Positions 9,555 through 22,105 of a stretch of DNA of 64,000 bases are shown one piece after another. The translations under genes were made by a program, and so were the position numbers. Each line of letters begins with the position of its first letter. Within the stretch, counting starts at the first letter, position 1. The DNA lies in contig CM043698.1 of NCBI GenBank assembly GCA_023935145.1, positions 78,226,001 through 78,290,000 on the forward strand, given 5' to 3'. Source of the DNA: Bretschneidera sinensis (lineage: Eukaryota > Streptophyta > Magnoliopsida > Brassicales > Akaniaceae). The notes under the pieces were generated by a model. It ran no database searches, was not told the DNA's origin, and was given only the letters and a program-made list of their open reading frames with translations.

Positions 9555-11719
9555 TGTAACGACCCATCTCGAGTTGGCCACCCCGAGATCGTGTCGTCAC
9601 ATTTTGAAATCCCAACATGACACATATATGCAACAATATAAAAATCTCAATTGAAATTATCTACATACATAAATCCTCAACCCTTAATAGGGGAGTTATA
9701 TTATCATGATCCCAACTGAAACATTATATACAATATAATATGGATGAATATTTACAAATATTTTTTTTCCATTAATCTGAGGATGTGGATCACGTGGCTT
9801 ACAAATAATGACTCAGTCTGAATCTCAGCTCACCAATCTATTTGTCATGCCCGTTACCTGAAATTATTTAACATTGACGAGTAAGCTTCACAAGCTCAGT
9901 GAATTAAATTTACTAGAAGTACTTGATTATATACTTCCAGTCACATCTTATAATTCAATCGTTTCTAATAATCTTCCAATATTCATTCATCTATTTTCTC
10001 AAATAATTCTATAACAACATTTTATTATTACTACTCATATCATAATTCCAACCCTTATACAATCTCTTCTTAAATTAATCATTAACATATCAATCTTTTA
10101 ATCATATATTTAATCATCTCTAGATTTTCAATTCAACGTTATTATTTTCCTCGTTATGAGGTTCACAACGTATAATCAATCAATCAAATAATTTTTGTCA
10201 TATCATACTTTCATATTTCTTTCTCATCATATATGTCTCTCAGTGAGACTCGTTTGTCTATCAATAAATTCACAATCAAGAATGATATTTTAGCATCTCA
10301 AACAATAATAATCAATATTTAAAATAAATACAATGCATGAATTTAAATTATCAGATCATTTCATATTATTATTTGGGAACGTCTTCCCACATGTCGACAT
10401 GTTTCAGCTTAGACTGGTTGCCTTCCCGGTTCGTTTATTTTCATTTGGACCGGCTACCTTCTTAGTTCTTTTATTTTCAACTAGACCGGCTACCTTCCTT
10501 ATTCTTTTATTTTCATTTAGACCAGCTACCTTCTCAGTTCTTTTATTTTCAGCTAGACCGACTATTTTCCCGGTTATTTTATTTTCATTTAGACCGGCTG
10601 CCTTCCCGGTTCCTTTATTTTCGTTTAGATTAGCTGCCTTCCCGGTTCCTTTATTTTCGTTTAGACCGGCTGCCTTCCCGATTCTTTTATTTTTATTTTG
10701 ACCTGCTGCCTTCCTGGTTCTTTTATTTCATGCACCTGAGCAATAATATGAAATATACATATGAGAAATAATATAAAAACAAGCATATATTCAAGCATTC
10801 AATTTAGTTATCCAGCTATTTCTCAAAATTATTATTTTTATCATATTCATTAAATTATCTCCCCATATATCATATCAAATTATCAATCATAGCTTGTCAA
10901 GAATTTCATTTATCCTTTCATTATACATATTTCATCAACTCATTATTTCAATAATATTACTTCTCGTATAATAAATTTTTAGCATATCAATTATTCATAT
11001 AATATCAATCAACCAACTTTCATATATCATCCAATCATAGTTCAATAATTAATTCAAATATCATCACTTTATATTTCATATTTATCTCGATTACTAAAAA
11101 TAAATCTAACTCACCACGTAGTACTGAAAACTACCTGTGAATCACCTCTTTGCCTTTCCTGCTCCCTTCAACAATTTTACTCGATTGCTGATCGTCAACA
11201 CCTGACATAATATTTATATTAAAATTTCTAATTTTTTCTTCAATTCTTCCATAATTCATCCCCTTTAAATTTCTATATCAAATTCCAGGTAATTTCATGT
11301 ATGCATAATTTGAAAAATAAAATTCACATTATCACCTTTTGTTTTTCTTAAAGCTTCCATCGAATCTCTTTAAAATTCTCTCGTAAATTTCTTCAAAATT
11401 TCAATCTTTCGACCTTTCTTTTAGTCCCCAAGTGTTTAAAGAAAGAGAGTAATTTGAAATGAAGAAAAAATGAAACCCGACGGGATTTGGTAAGAAATAA
11501 ATAAACAAAATAAAAACTGAATTTTTATATTAAATTTTGCCACTGCCACTGTTTCTTCACATTGTGCAAATGTCCTACATGCATTCCTGGACATCAAGGT
11601 GTTGCCCGCCCTTTTTCTTTTTCTTTTTCTTTTTCCTTGTATTTTCTTTTCTTTTTCTTTGTTTGACCCCAAACATCTAGCTTTTTTTTCAAAAGAATTA
11701 TTTTATTCAATAATAAATC

Positions 11720-11763
<44 letters not shown>

Positions 11764-11827
11764 TTATTTCCATGTAACATCTATCAAATTACTTCTTTAC
11801 CCTTACTTTAAGAACACAATTATTACA
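9555..11827 (-). repeat. Gypsy 3' LTR with nine 36-bp minisatellite units
   Basis: This is the left LTR. It holds a tandem array at about 10408-10730 of nine 36-bp units (gaccggctgccttcccggtt core followed by a ttttattttc spacer), which creates a meaningless 122-codon frame. An AT microsatellite lies at 11724-11759 and a CT-rich tract at 11610-11660. Confidence 0.8.
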
Positions 11828-11986
11828 ATTCTACCCACCTTATAAGTTAGTCTCGATCTAATCTCAAAATATAATCCATCTAGGAACCTCTTACACTTCT
11901 TCTCCTCTATGTTTACCATTTTCGATACAACCTTGACAAGGCCACAAATTTGTTATCATACTGAGCCACATTTAACATATTTTACT

Positions 11987-12669
11987 TCAAATAAATGAAA
12001 TCTCTCTTCTGTTGGGCCCTGAAAGTGTATGAACAATATTTATAAAAGAAAAAGTCTCTTTAAACCTACTCCAAGTTAAGGGTCTATCAACATGTGCACT
12101 TTCCCTGGGAAGAGTATATTCCCACCATTCTAAAGCTTTTCCTTCTAACTTAAACGAAGCAAAGGCGACCCTTTGTCTATCAGTCACTGATAAAATACCA
12201 AATAATCTCTCTACATGTTTCACTCCTAGCTCAAGCTCAAAAGGATTCATAAATCTTTTAAACAACAAAGCATTCAACTTAATATATCTAACAAAACAAT
12301 CTCTCTGCATCTCGTGTATAAACTCACCTTTTCCCTTTTTGAACGTCTACCATTATTGAATTTACAACAACTTTAGGCACTGTTCTAGCCTGTTCATCAA
12401 GTCTATGCGATAGACAATCAACTCTATCATCTGTTACATTTATTTTCTCAATAGCAATGCTTAGCTCATCTCTTTCAATTCCAGAATCTCTCACACCCTT
12501 ACTAGCATCAAATATACTATCAACACTTTCCCTTCTAGGAAACTCACTCTAACTCAGCTTCCATCTCAACCTCAGCTCATCTAAAAATTAGGGGCCTACC
12601 ACGCCCTCTTTGGTCAGCAACTCTAACTCTATGTCTCCCATGACCACATGAAATCCTTAGACTATGCAT
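11987..12669 (-). pseudogene. Partial gag of the Gypsy element
   Basis: The frame begins at an ATG at about 12669 with an Arg/Gly-rich leader and breaks by shifts and stops around 12560-12590. It is open again at 12310-11987. That part carries the Ty3/Gypsy gag signature LEGKALEWWE followed by a TWSRFKE segment, the middle of the usual retrotransposon gag domain. It then runs into unrelated sequence about 160 bp before the LTR. The C-terminal gag half, zinc knuckle and all of pol are absent. Confidence 0.75.
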
Positions 12670-12755
12670 TAAAATATAACTTATTTTAATCTTTCACTTT
12701 CTTTATTTTTATGCAGTCTACATAATCATAAAACCTAATGCTCTGATACCAAAAT

Positions 12756-15009
12756 TATAAAGAGCCATCTCGGGTTAGCCACCCTCGAGATGGTGTCATT
12801 ACATTTTGAAATCCCAGCACGACACATATATGCAACAATATAAAAACATCAACAGAAATTATTTACATACATAAATCCTCAACCCTCAACAGGAGAGTTA
12901 TATTATTAAGATCTCATCTGAAACATTATATACAACATATTATGCATGAATATTTACAAATATTTTTTTTATTTCCATTAGTTCGAGAATGTTGACCACA
13001 TGACTTACAGATAATGACTCAGTCTGAATCTCAGCTCGCCAATCTATCTGTCATGCTCGTTATCTGAAATTATTTAACATTGAAGAGTGAGCTTCACAAG
13101 CTCAGTAAATTAAATTTACTAGAAATACTCGATTATATATTTCAAGCTCAATGAATTAAATTTACTAGAAGTACTTGATTATATACTTCCAGTCGCATCT
13201 TTTAATTCAATCGTTTCTAATAATCTTCCAATATTCATTCATCTATTTTCTCATATAATTCAATAACAACATTTGATTATTACTACTCATATTATAATTC
13301 CAACCATTATACAATCTCTTCTTAAATTAATCATCAACATATCAATCTTTTAATCATATATTTAATCATCTCTAGATTTTCATTTCAACATCATTATTTA
13401 CCTCGTTATGAGGTTCACATCGTATAATCATTCAATCAAATAATTTTTGTCATATCATACTTTCACATTTCTTTCTCATCATATGTGTCTCTCTGTGAGA
13501 CTCATTTGTCTATAATAAATTCACAATCAAGAACAATACTTTATCATCTCAAGCAATAATAATCAATATTTAAAACAAATGCAATGTATGAATTTAAATT
13601 ATCATATCATTTCATATTATTATTTGGGAACGTTTTCCCACATATTGACATATTTCAACTTAGACCGACTATCTTCCCAGTTCTTTTATTTTAATTTAGA
13701 CCGGTTGCCTTCCCGGTTCTTTTATTTTCAGCTAGACCAACTACCTTCTCAGTTCTTTTATTTTCATTTAGACCAGCTGCCTTCCCGATTCTTTTATTTT
13801 TAGCTAAACCAGCTGCTTTTCCGGTTCTTTTATTTTCATTTAGACTGGCTGCTTTACTGGTTATTTTATTTTCATTTAGACTAGCTACCTTCCCGGTTCT
13901 TTTATTTCATGCACATGAGCAATAATATGAAATATGTATATGAGCAATAATATGAAAACAGTCATACATTCAAGCATTCAATTTAGTTATCTAGTTATTT
14001 CTCAAAATAATATTTTTATCATATTCATTAAATTATCTCCTCATATATCATATCAAATTATCAATCATAATTTGTCAAGAATTTCATTTATCTTTTCATT
14101 ATATATATTTCATCAACTCATTATTTCAATAATATTACTTCTCATATAATAAATTTTTAACATATCAATTATTCTTATAATATCAATCAACCAACTTTCA
14201 TATATCATCAAATCATAGTTCAATAATTAATTCAAATATCATTAGTTTATATTTCATATTTATCGTGATTAGTAAAAGTAAATCTAACTCACCGTATAGT
14301 ACTTAAAACTACTCGTGGATCACCCCCTTGCCTTTACTGCTCAATTCAGCAATTTCACCCGATTGTTGATCGTCAACACCTGACATAATATTTATATTAA
14401 AAAGTTTAATTTATTCTTCAATAATTCATCCCCTTTAAATTTCTACATCAAATTCTGGGTAATTTCATGTATGCATAATTTCAAAAATAAAATTCACATT
14501 ATTACCTTTTGTTTTTCTTAAAACTTCCCCCGAATCTCTTTAAAATTCTTCTGTAAATTTCTTCAAAATTTCAATCTTTCAACCTTTCTTTGAGTCTCCA
14601 AGTATTTAAAGAAAGAGAGTAATTTAAATTGAAGAAATAAATAAACAAAATAAAAACTGAATACGGGATTTGGTAAGAAATAAATAAACAAAATAAAAAC
14701 TGAATTTTTATATTAAATTGTGCCGCTGCCACCGTTTCTTCACATTGTGCAGATGTCCTACATACATTTTGCATGTAGTGTATGCAACACCTGGATGCCT
14801 AGGTGTTGCCCGCCATTTTTTTTCCTTTTTCTATTCTTTTTCTTTTTTTTTCTTTTTCTTTGTTTGACCCCAAATGTCTAGCCTTTTTTTTAAAAATAAT
14901 TATTTTATTCAATAATAAATCTTATATATATATATATATATTATTTTAATTACATGTGATATTTATCAAATTACTTCTTTACCCTTACTTTAAGAACATG
15001 GGTATTACA
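12756..15009 (-). repeat. Gypsy 5' LTR with seven 36-bp minisatellite units
   Basis: The right-hand LTR of the element, colinear with 9555-11827. Its 36-bp array (about 13664-13912) has seven units instead of nine. Its inner end, tataaagagccatc, is a mutated form of the terminus tgtaacgacccatc. A short AT microsatellite lies at 14924-14942. Confidence 0.8.
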
Positions 15010-15242
15010 ATTTTAGCACAAATTCCGATGACTTTTAATTGATTCGAGAAAAATGATTTCTTATTTTATAGTTGTTTATTCTCCAATTGGATTTTGTTTT
15101 TTCTAATAGTAGTAGAAGTGGTTTTCTTTATTGATGTTTTTTTCTTAACAGTAATAGGAAAATTTCCTCTATATAAAGAGGGTTATAGAGAATGTTTGAA
15201 ACACACTCATAATTCTAATATACATTGTAAATCAGAGGAGTT

Positions 15243-15831
15243 TGTTGGGATTTTGGTTCAATTCCCGACAAAGATGACTTCTAATTGGTTTGAGAAAACT
15301 GGTTTCCTATTTTATAGTTATTTGTTCTAATATGAGTGGTAATAGCTTCCTATTGGATATTGCTTGTTTTAGTAGCAATAGAAGTTGTTTTCTGTATTGT
15401 TTTTTTTTTTCCTATTAGTATTAGGAAAATCTTATCTCTATAAAAGGGGTCCAGAAAAGATTCGAGGTACACTTATAATTCCCATATACATGGTAAACTA
15501 TAGGGGTTTACTACTAGAGCTAGGATGAGAGCTTTGGGTGTATTGGGGTTTTAGGTTGTCATGTAGAAAGGACACTTACAACTAGAGCTAGGTTAAGAGG
15601 TTTTGTTGCATTGGGACTTTGGGGGTGAGAGTTTGACAACTTTGCTTTTCCTAAAGTTGTAACTGAAGATTAATAAAGTAGTAAGTTTGTTGGTGGACGT
15701 ATGCAAAGAGGTTGTTGGACCACATTAATTCTTGGTGTTATTACTCTTTATTTTATTTGCATATTTAATTGTTGAGGTTGTGTTTTTGCATAAAAATTGA
15801 GTGAGTGGATTTTAGAGATAAAATCTCAACA
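15243..15831 (+). mobile_element. Solo Copia-type LTR inserted in an LTR of its own family
   Basis: The 589-bp LTR begins tgttggga and ends ctcaaca, with a perfect target duplication gagtt at 15238-15242 and 15832-15836. Removing it joins the two parts of the older LTR without a gap. A TATA-like ctctataaaag lies at about 15439-15449. Confidence 0.85.
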
Positions 15832-16175
15832 GAGTTTACTACTAGAACTAGGATGAGAGCTTTAATTGTATTGTGGTTTTGTGTTGTTAAGTAGAGATAA
15901 CACTTACAACTAGAGCTAGGTTGAGGGTTTTGATTGTATTAGGGATTTTGAGTTGTGAAGTAGTGAGAGTTTAGCAAGTTTTCTCTTCCTAAAGTTGTAA
16001 TTAAAAACTAATAAAGGTGTGGGTTTGTTGGTGGACATAGGCAAATAGGTTGCCGAACCACATTAAATATTGTTGTTTTTATTCGTTGTTTGTTTTGCTT
16101 ATTTAATTATTATGGTTGTGTTTTTTGTCTAAACTTTGAATAGGTGGATTTTAGAGGTAAAATTCCAACATTTTC

Positions 16176-18449
16176 TTGCTTTTGATTTGGGATTATTTTT
16201 CTATCAGTTGTTTGGTTGAGGAGAAAGTAGTGAAAAAAAAAAGATTGTAAGAAAAGTAAAAATTGAAGGTTTTGCTACTTATTAATATTTTTTTTCCTTT
16301 TTTATGGACTTATGTGTTAATAGATTGATGGAACAGAAAAGATGAATTTTTACAAAGAGAGAAAATTTTATGCAAGTGTTTGCTGCGTGATTGAATTGTT
16401 GGATGCTAGTTTTTTTTTTTGTGTGATGAATTGAAGCAATGCCGATATTATTTCTAGTGTTAAGCACGAATCCGTTTGGTTCATGGAGAAGATTAAAGTG
16501 GGATACGATTACGATTAACATGGGATATTAAAGTAGTACTTTAATCTTATGTTTGGTTCTTGTGATTGATGGATTGAGACTAAAATGGGATAAGAAGTCT
16601 AAATACCAAAATACATATCACTATTCATTATCCTTAACAATTATTAATTTCTTCACAAACCCTAAAATTTAATTATTATTATATTTTTCTTATTATAATA
16701 ATAATAAATAATGGTTATTATTAAATTATTATTTTTATCATCATAATTATAATCATTATTTTTATAAGTACCATAATAATATTTTAATAATTATAGTTAT
16801 AATTCTAATTATTATTAACTATAATTATAATTATTATTACAAGAAAATATATTATTATAAAAATACTATTATTATCAACCTTATTATAATATTATAATAA
16901 TAATAATCATTATTATTATAGTTCTGATAATTATTAATTATAATTATTATTATTATTATCATCATTATTACTATTATTATAATTATTATTATTTTTGGAG
17001 TTACGAGTGAGAAATATGAATATTGGTCCATTGAATCATGTTATGCAAGTAAATTCCTATTTTTGGACATAGAATGAAGTAAGAAAGGGTGAATGGGGTT
17101 AAGAACATAATTTAAAGCAGGTTTTTGTTCTTTGTCTGCTTGTGTGTGTAAGTTTAAATTAAAAGTTTGATCCCTTCCAAGTATGCCATAGAGTTCTATA
17201 ACACATTCAATTAGTTCTTAGAGTTGTTTATATGCTGTTCATTTGATGCTCTTAGGGATGTTGATCAACGGGCCTTGAAAATATTTGAAGGGCATTTGAT
17301 TTAATTCTTTTTAAGGATAACTGCCATTTAAAATCTATTCTACTTATTGTCTCTCCTCCTTAAGTTATGGAATAGATTGGCTTACGTGAAAGGGTTCATG
17401 TTGTGGGCACTTCGATGTAAACCCCAAGTAATTTACCTCACTATATATCTTACAACTCGGATTGTTTGTGAGGAACTCTGATCTCTAAAATGCTTGGAAT
17501 TCATTGATTGGAATATTGGCATTAGGCCATATATGGTCTTTTGGATCTTCTATTATAGGGGTAATGCATCTTTGTTTCATACTTGTTATGAGTATTGGAT
17601 ATGGTCAGTCATACATTTTTAAGTGTCTCTGTAAGACAGCATGAACTCAAGTCCTTTATCATCAATAAATTTACATATGATCTGATCGTTAAGTAGGATT
17701 GACCTAGGGCTCAAAATGGTCAAATTTACTAATTGAATTGCTCTGGTTGATTATCATTTGGGGACTTACTATGTAGGCTTATTATAACTGCCTTTGGTTG
17801 ATTAGTCTGATTAGATTGCTTATTTTTTTTGACCTTTTTCTAGAGAATTAAAAGAATATTTGGACTTTTCATTTCTTTTCTTTTCTTTATGTTTTGTTTT
17901 AGGCAACACTTAAGATTTTAGTTTGCATGAAAATGCATTGCCCTTAAGTACCATGTCAGTGAGGCTTTTCTACTAGGTCAAGTGGATTTGAGGATAACGT
18001 GTGGGCATATTGAAGAGAAAAATAACTAATACTTCCCCCTCTTTTCTTGTAAGCTAGTATAATAGGTTTTTGATTGGGATGCCATGCCAGAATGATAAAC
18101 TAGCCATGTTCTATGATTTTCATTGATCTTACTTGTTCGATTTGGAATATTTTGTACTGCTCCCTCACGAAATTGTCAATATATGTTCTTTGTTAAATCT
18201 CATTATCTTTGTCATCATTTCATTTCTATTTGATTTATGTCTTATTTATGTGGTGTCTGATAGTCTGCTAGCAACTCCAGTGCTCTTTCGTGATTGTTTC
18301 TATTTAAAATTTGCTCTGCCTCAAATTAGTTGAGGAGCTTGGAGTGATAATTTCAAGCCTTTGGGTTTCATGGATCAAGGCTACTAATTTACCAACACTT
18401 TGTTTCTCTCTTTTCTATTCCATTTGTCCTATATAAGATTTATCCTTTT
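16176..18449. other. AT-rich region, no gene recognised
   Basis: The region downstream of the split Copia LTR is T-rich on the plus strand and intron-like. An imperfect (ATT)n/(TAA)n tract spans about 16667-16995. I see no extended coding frame or RNA gene. It may once have been part of the PPR-like locus cut at 9543. Confidence 0.4.
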
Positions 18450-19616
18450 TGTTGATCCTCACCTAAATTTTAATAATGACAAAACACAACTCTAATTATA
18501 CTAACAGTGCTATCTAAGTGTATTAAGCGATAAAAGCATACAGCCAAGAAACAAGGTGCAAGAACTCAACCCGACTCAAACACCAAGTCAAGATAGAAGA
18601 TCTAGTATAGGTACAAGGTATTGAATGAAGTTATAAATCTCACCAGTTCAGGTAACAAGCTTGTTCAATGGCTTCTTTTGAAAAAGCATTTTAACAAAAC
18701 TATTCATTCAAATGTTTATAAGTCAAAAACATTTCAAAGAATGAAAAACTGGGTTGAAGGTCAACCCAGTTGACTGGGTACTTATACCAGAAGACTGGAG
18801 TTTTAGATAGTGTGTCCCCAGTCGACTGGATGCTTCATACCAGTTGACTGGTGTTTTGGACAGACTGTCCCCAGTCGACTGGTACTCATTAAAGCCTTAA
18901 AGGTGAGACTTTTCATCTGACCCAGTTGACTGGTACTAAGACCCAGTCGACTGGTAATTCAAAAAAAAAATATGCCCGTTAAGACGCGAGACTTCAGCAC
19001 AAAATGCACCAAAACATTCCAATTCAGTACAAAACGGCCATATCAATAAAATGCTATATAAACCCACTCTATTGAGCATTTTAAAAAAGAGAGATTACAC
19101 ATTCAATCAAGTTTTTACTCATTAATACACAAAAGCTTTGAAATATTTATTGTTGAGCCATTCTTCAAGCTTTACCATGAAAGAGAGATTTTATTCAATT
19201 GTATAAGTTTTCATTGCTATCTCTCTACCATTTACTTTACAGCAACTCATTTATTGTAAAGGGATTAGCTTCCGAAAGGAAGAGATTAGCTTTCGAGAGG
19301 AAGGGATTTGCTACCCAGAGGAAGAGACTAATTGTAAGGTTTGTGCAATACCCGTGAAGTTGCACGACTAAGTTTCTTAGTGGATTACTTCAAGGAGGTT
19401 CCTTGAAGAGAGTAGATGTAGGGTCGGAACGAATCCGATATTGCCGAACCACTATAAACTGAGTTTGCATCTTCTATTCCTTAAACTTTTTTGTTTACTG
19501 CACATTACTTGTTTACATGTTTGTGGTCTTACCTGTTTTTATAAACTTGTGATTAATTAGTTAAAGTTTTTATAAACCCAATTCACCCCCCTCTTGGATT
19601 GAAACCTCAGTCTACA
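18450..19616 (+). repeat. Sirevirus 5' LTR (1167 bp)
   Basis: Begins tgttgatcc and ends cagtctaca, directly followed by the primer site. It carries a cluster of ccagtcgactgg-type palindromes at about 18760-18955, a TATA box (tatataaa) at about 19053-19060 and repeated gggattagctt/gaaaggaagag motifs at about 19259-19330. Confidence 0.9.
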
Positions 19617-19618
19617 AT

Positions 19619-19630
19619 TGGTATCAGAGC
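19619..19630 (+). promoter_or_regulatory. tRNA-Met primer binding site of the Sirevirus
   Basis: The sequence tggtatcagagc begins three bases after the LTR. It matches the complement of the initiator tRNA-Met 3' end used by most plant Copia elements. Confidence 0.85.
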
Positions 19631-19671
19631 CTTGTTCTCAATTTTAGGCTTAATATCCTTGAGTTGATCTG

Positions 19672-21641
19672 ATGGCAGTAAATAGCTATTCTGAGGGACA
19701 TTCCTACACTAGGTCTCCCTTGTTCAATGGCTCCAATTATAATTATTGGAAAAACAAGATGAAAATTTTTGTCAAAGGACAAGATTATAATCAATGGAGA
19801 GTCATTGAAGAAGGACCTAGAATTCCATAAAAGGAAATAACTATTGGAGAAATCAATCACACAATGCCTAAACTCAAAACTGAGTTCAATGATGAGGATT
19901 ATAGAATGATGTCTCTCAATAGTAGAGCCACAAGTATTTTACATTATTCTTTAGATATATCTGAATATAATAAAATTTCAGCATGTGTTTCAGCTAAGGA
20001 GATTTGCGATAAACTGCAAGTTACATATGAAGGAATTAGTGAGGTTAAAAAATAAAAAATCTATATACTAGTATCTGAATATGAATCTTTTAGAATGTCT
20101 CCTAACGAAACAATTTCTCAAATGCACTCATGTTTCACAACTATTGTTAATGGTTTGAAGCTTCTTGGTAGGAACATTGAGGAGTTTGAACTAACAAGAA
20201 AAATCTTAAGATCTTTGCCACCCACTTGGAAAGCAAAGAAGACGGCCATCACGGAGACCAAAGATCTTGACAAACTTGACGTCGAAACGCTTTTCGGATC
20301 ATTATTGACATATGAGATGGAAGAAATAAATCCCATTGTCAATGATGATGAGAAGAAGAAAAAAATGATAGCTCTTAAAGCCTCTACATGCTATAGAGAA
20401 GAGGAAAAGAAAGAAGAAGTGGAAAGCATCGAAGAAGATGGTGAGATGGCTTTAATCACCAAACGGTTTCATAGATTCTTGAAGAAAAGCAAAAAATCTT
20501 ACACAAAGGATCCCACTTCAAAAAGGAACCACTTGTGTGTTATGGATGCAAGAAGCCCGGTCATATCAAGGCCGATTGTATGGCTACAAGCAAATCATAC
20601 AGGAGCTTCAAGAAGAAAGCTATAATTGCAACCACTTGGAGTGATGATAAAGAAGAAGAGTCCTTGGATAAAGAAATTGGATCTGAAGAAATTGCCAACA
20701 TATGTCTTATGCCAATCGATGATGAAAATGAGGTATTATCTTCTCCCTCTTCAAAAAATAACATTGTTAATAGTAGTGAAGAATTGTTAGAAGTTATAAA
20801 TGAAATGCATTATGAATTGAAGAAATTCAATTCTAGGAACTCAACTATTAAGAAAGAGGTGGCATCTCTTTCTAAAGAGATGATAAGTCTAAAAGAAGAA
20901 AAAGATAAACTATCTTCATTGCTCTATGATTCTTCTCAAGATTTTCTTAAAGATGAAAATGAAAACTTAAAGAAGAAAATATTAGAATTGAATGGAACAA
21001 TATCTAGACTCATGCTTAGAAAATAAAAGTTTGATGAAGTGTTATCTTGCCAAAGATTAAGTGAAGGAAAATCCAGGTTAGGATATTCTCCATTAGGCAA
21101 GCAAAAATCAAAAGAGAGCTTATTCATGAAAGCATCATGTGTGAATGAAGCCTCTACTTCAAAAATCACTAGCAAGATCAAAAGTATACCCTCAATGAAT
21201 GCTAGCAAGTTTAGAAATGTTAATTCTAATGCATATACAAGAATAAAACATCCTAAAAACACTTATGCTTATATGTATGCTCATTCAAGAAATGCTTATA
21301 CACATCCTAGGAGTAACCATCATATGCATCTTAGAAATAAAATGTATACTCAAGTCTTGCACACTGCTCATGCATATCCTAGGAGTTATCATCATGGTTA
21401 TCCTAGAAATAATATGCATATTCATAATAATGCAAGTATGTTTTCAAGAAATCATCATCATATATTTCCTAAAAATGACATGAATATTCCTCACATTAGT
21501 AACATGTATCCTAGGAATACTTATACTAAGAATTATAGACATGCACAACTAAGTCATCCTAGAAATTTCAATAACTATTGTCTTAGGATTATGCATTATC
21601 AACATGTCTATAGATCACCATATGCTGTTAAGAAAGTATAG
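19672..21641 (+). pseudogene. Sirevirus gag, broken
   Basis: The ATG at 19672 starts a Copia gag N-terminus (SPLFNGSNYNYWKNKMKIF) that meets a stop at about 19828. Coding continues in pieces at 19864-20055, 20095-20625 and 20535-21026. A CCHC zinc knuckle (C-x2-C-x4-H-x4-C) lies at 20538-20579 in a shifted frame. A Lys/Glu-rich predicted coiled coil follows at about 20770-20990. The last part (21039-21641) has many YPRN/HPRN-like repeats rich in His and Asn. A long gag with coiled coil is typical of Sireviruses. Confidence 0.8.
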
Positions 21642-21659
21642 GTTCCAAAAGGAACTGTA

Positions 21660-22105
21660 TTTTCAAGGACTAATCCCAAAGGACCTAAGAAATTTTGGGT
21701 ACCTAAAAATACAATTGTGTATCCTTGTGTGATGTAGATATGTCTCCACAACCAAGGAAAAAGGTAACTGTTGGTACCTTGATAGTGGATGCTCAAAGCA
21801 TATGACCGGTGATAAAAGTGTATTCAAAGAGTTAACTCTAAGAGATGACGGACATGTCACCATTGAAGACAACACAAAAATAAAGATCATCGGGCATGGA
21901 AAAGTTGGTAATGATTTCTCAACCATAGATAATGTATTGCTAGTACAAGGCCTTAAGTCAAATCTACTAAGTATTAGTCAACTATGTGACAAAGGCAACG
22001 AAGTCATATGAAAATTATTGCATTCCGAAAATGAAAAATGTTTTCCCGCATTTAGTGAAAACCCATGGCTATTGCATAGAAGACTTGGTCATGTGAACAT
22101 GAATT
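21660..22105 (+). pseudogene. Sirevirus protease and start of pre-integrase domain
   Basis: The retropepsin motif WYLDSGCSKHMTG is readable at 21772-21810 (catalytic Asp-Ser-Gly at 21781-21789). An open stretch at 21802-22011 follows, with LLSISQLCDKG near its end. After a stop, the His residues of the pre-integrase zinc domain lie at about 22072-22095, immediately before the nested Copia. Reading resumes at 26828. Confidence 0.8.

Larger units (their letters stand above)
7806..10035. repeat. Tandem segmental duplication, unit 2
   Basis: The second copy of the 5609-7278 unit, starting with the same ctgcaaagacaag. It contains a fold-back element at 8695-9150, the second PPR-like fragment, the Copia LTR start at 9543 and the first 480 bp of the Gypsy LTR at 9555. 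Beyond about 10035 the Gypsy LTR continues, but unit 1 does not. Confidence 0.8.
9555..15009 (-). mobile_element. Non-autonomous Ty3/Gypsy element (LTR - partial gag - LTR)
   Basis: A complete insertion with a perfect 5-bp target duplication, atttt (9550-9554 and 15010-15014). On the minus strand the 5' LTR is 15009-12756 (2254 bp) and the 3' LTR is 11827-9555 (2273 bp). LTR ends are tgtaatac and gttaca. Only 928 bp lie between the LTRs: a tRNA-Met primer site (tggtatcagag, 12751-12741), a broken gag and a purine stretch before the 3' LTR. No protease, RT or integrase is present, so it must have moved with help or lost them later. LTR termini and primer site fit chromovirus (Tekay/Del-like) elements, which is inference. 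Confidence 0.8.
9543..16170 (+). mobile_element. Solo Copia-type LTR, split by two later insertions
   Basis: The LTR pieces are 9543-9554, 15015-15242 and 15837-16170, about 575 bp in all, close to the 589 bp of its relative at 15243-15831. Termini are tgttaag... and ...ttccaaca. The target site is ttttc downstream (16171-16175); upstream it is tttcc (9538-9542) here and the unmutated ttttc in the duplicate at 6733-6737. A Gypsy element sits after base 12, and a second LTR of the same family sits inside its middle. Confidence 0.75.

Noticed and set aside
10333..10701. 122-codon plus-strand frame with a repeated pattern
   Set aside because: It is made by the 36-bp minisatellite in a Gypsy LTR; the period is a multiple of three, so it stays open by chance.
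10408..10730. 36-bp direct repeats that might suggest a CRISPR array
   Set aside because: The units abut with no spacers, are degenerate, and lie in a plant LTR.
13579..13803. 74-codon plus-strand frame with repeated residues
   Set aside because: The same minisatellite in the other LTR of the element.
16667..16995. ATT/TAA-rich tract as a possible matrix attachment or origin element
   Set aside because: It is an ordinary imperfect trinucleotide repeat; nothing else supports a function.
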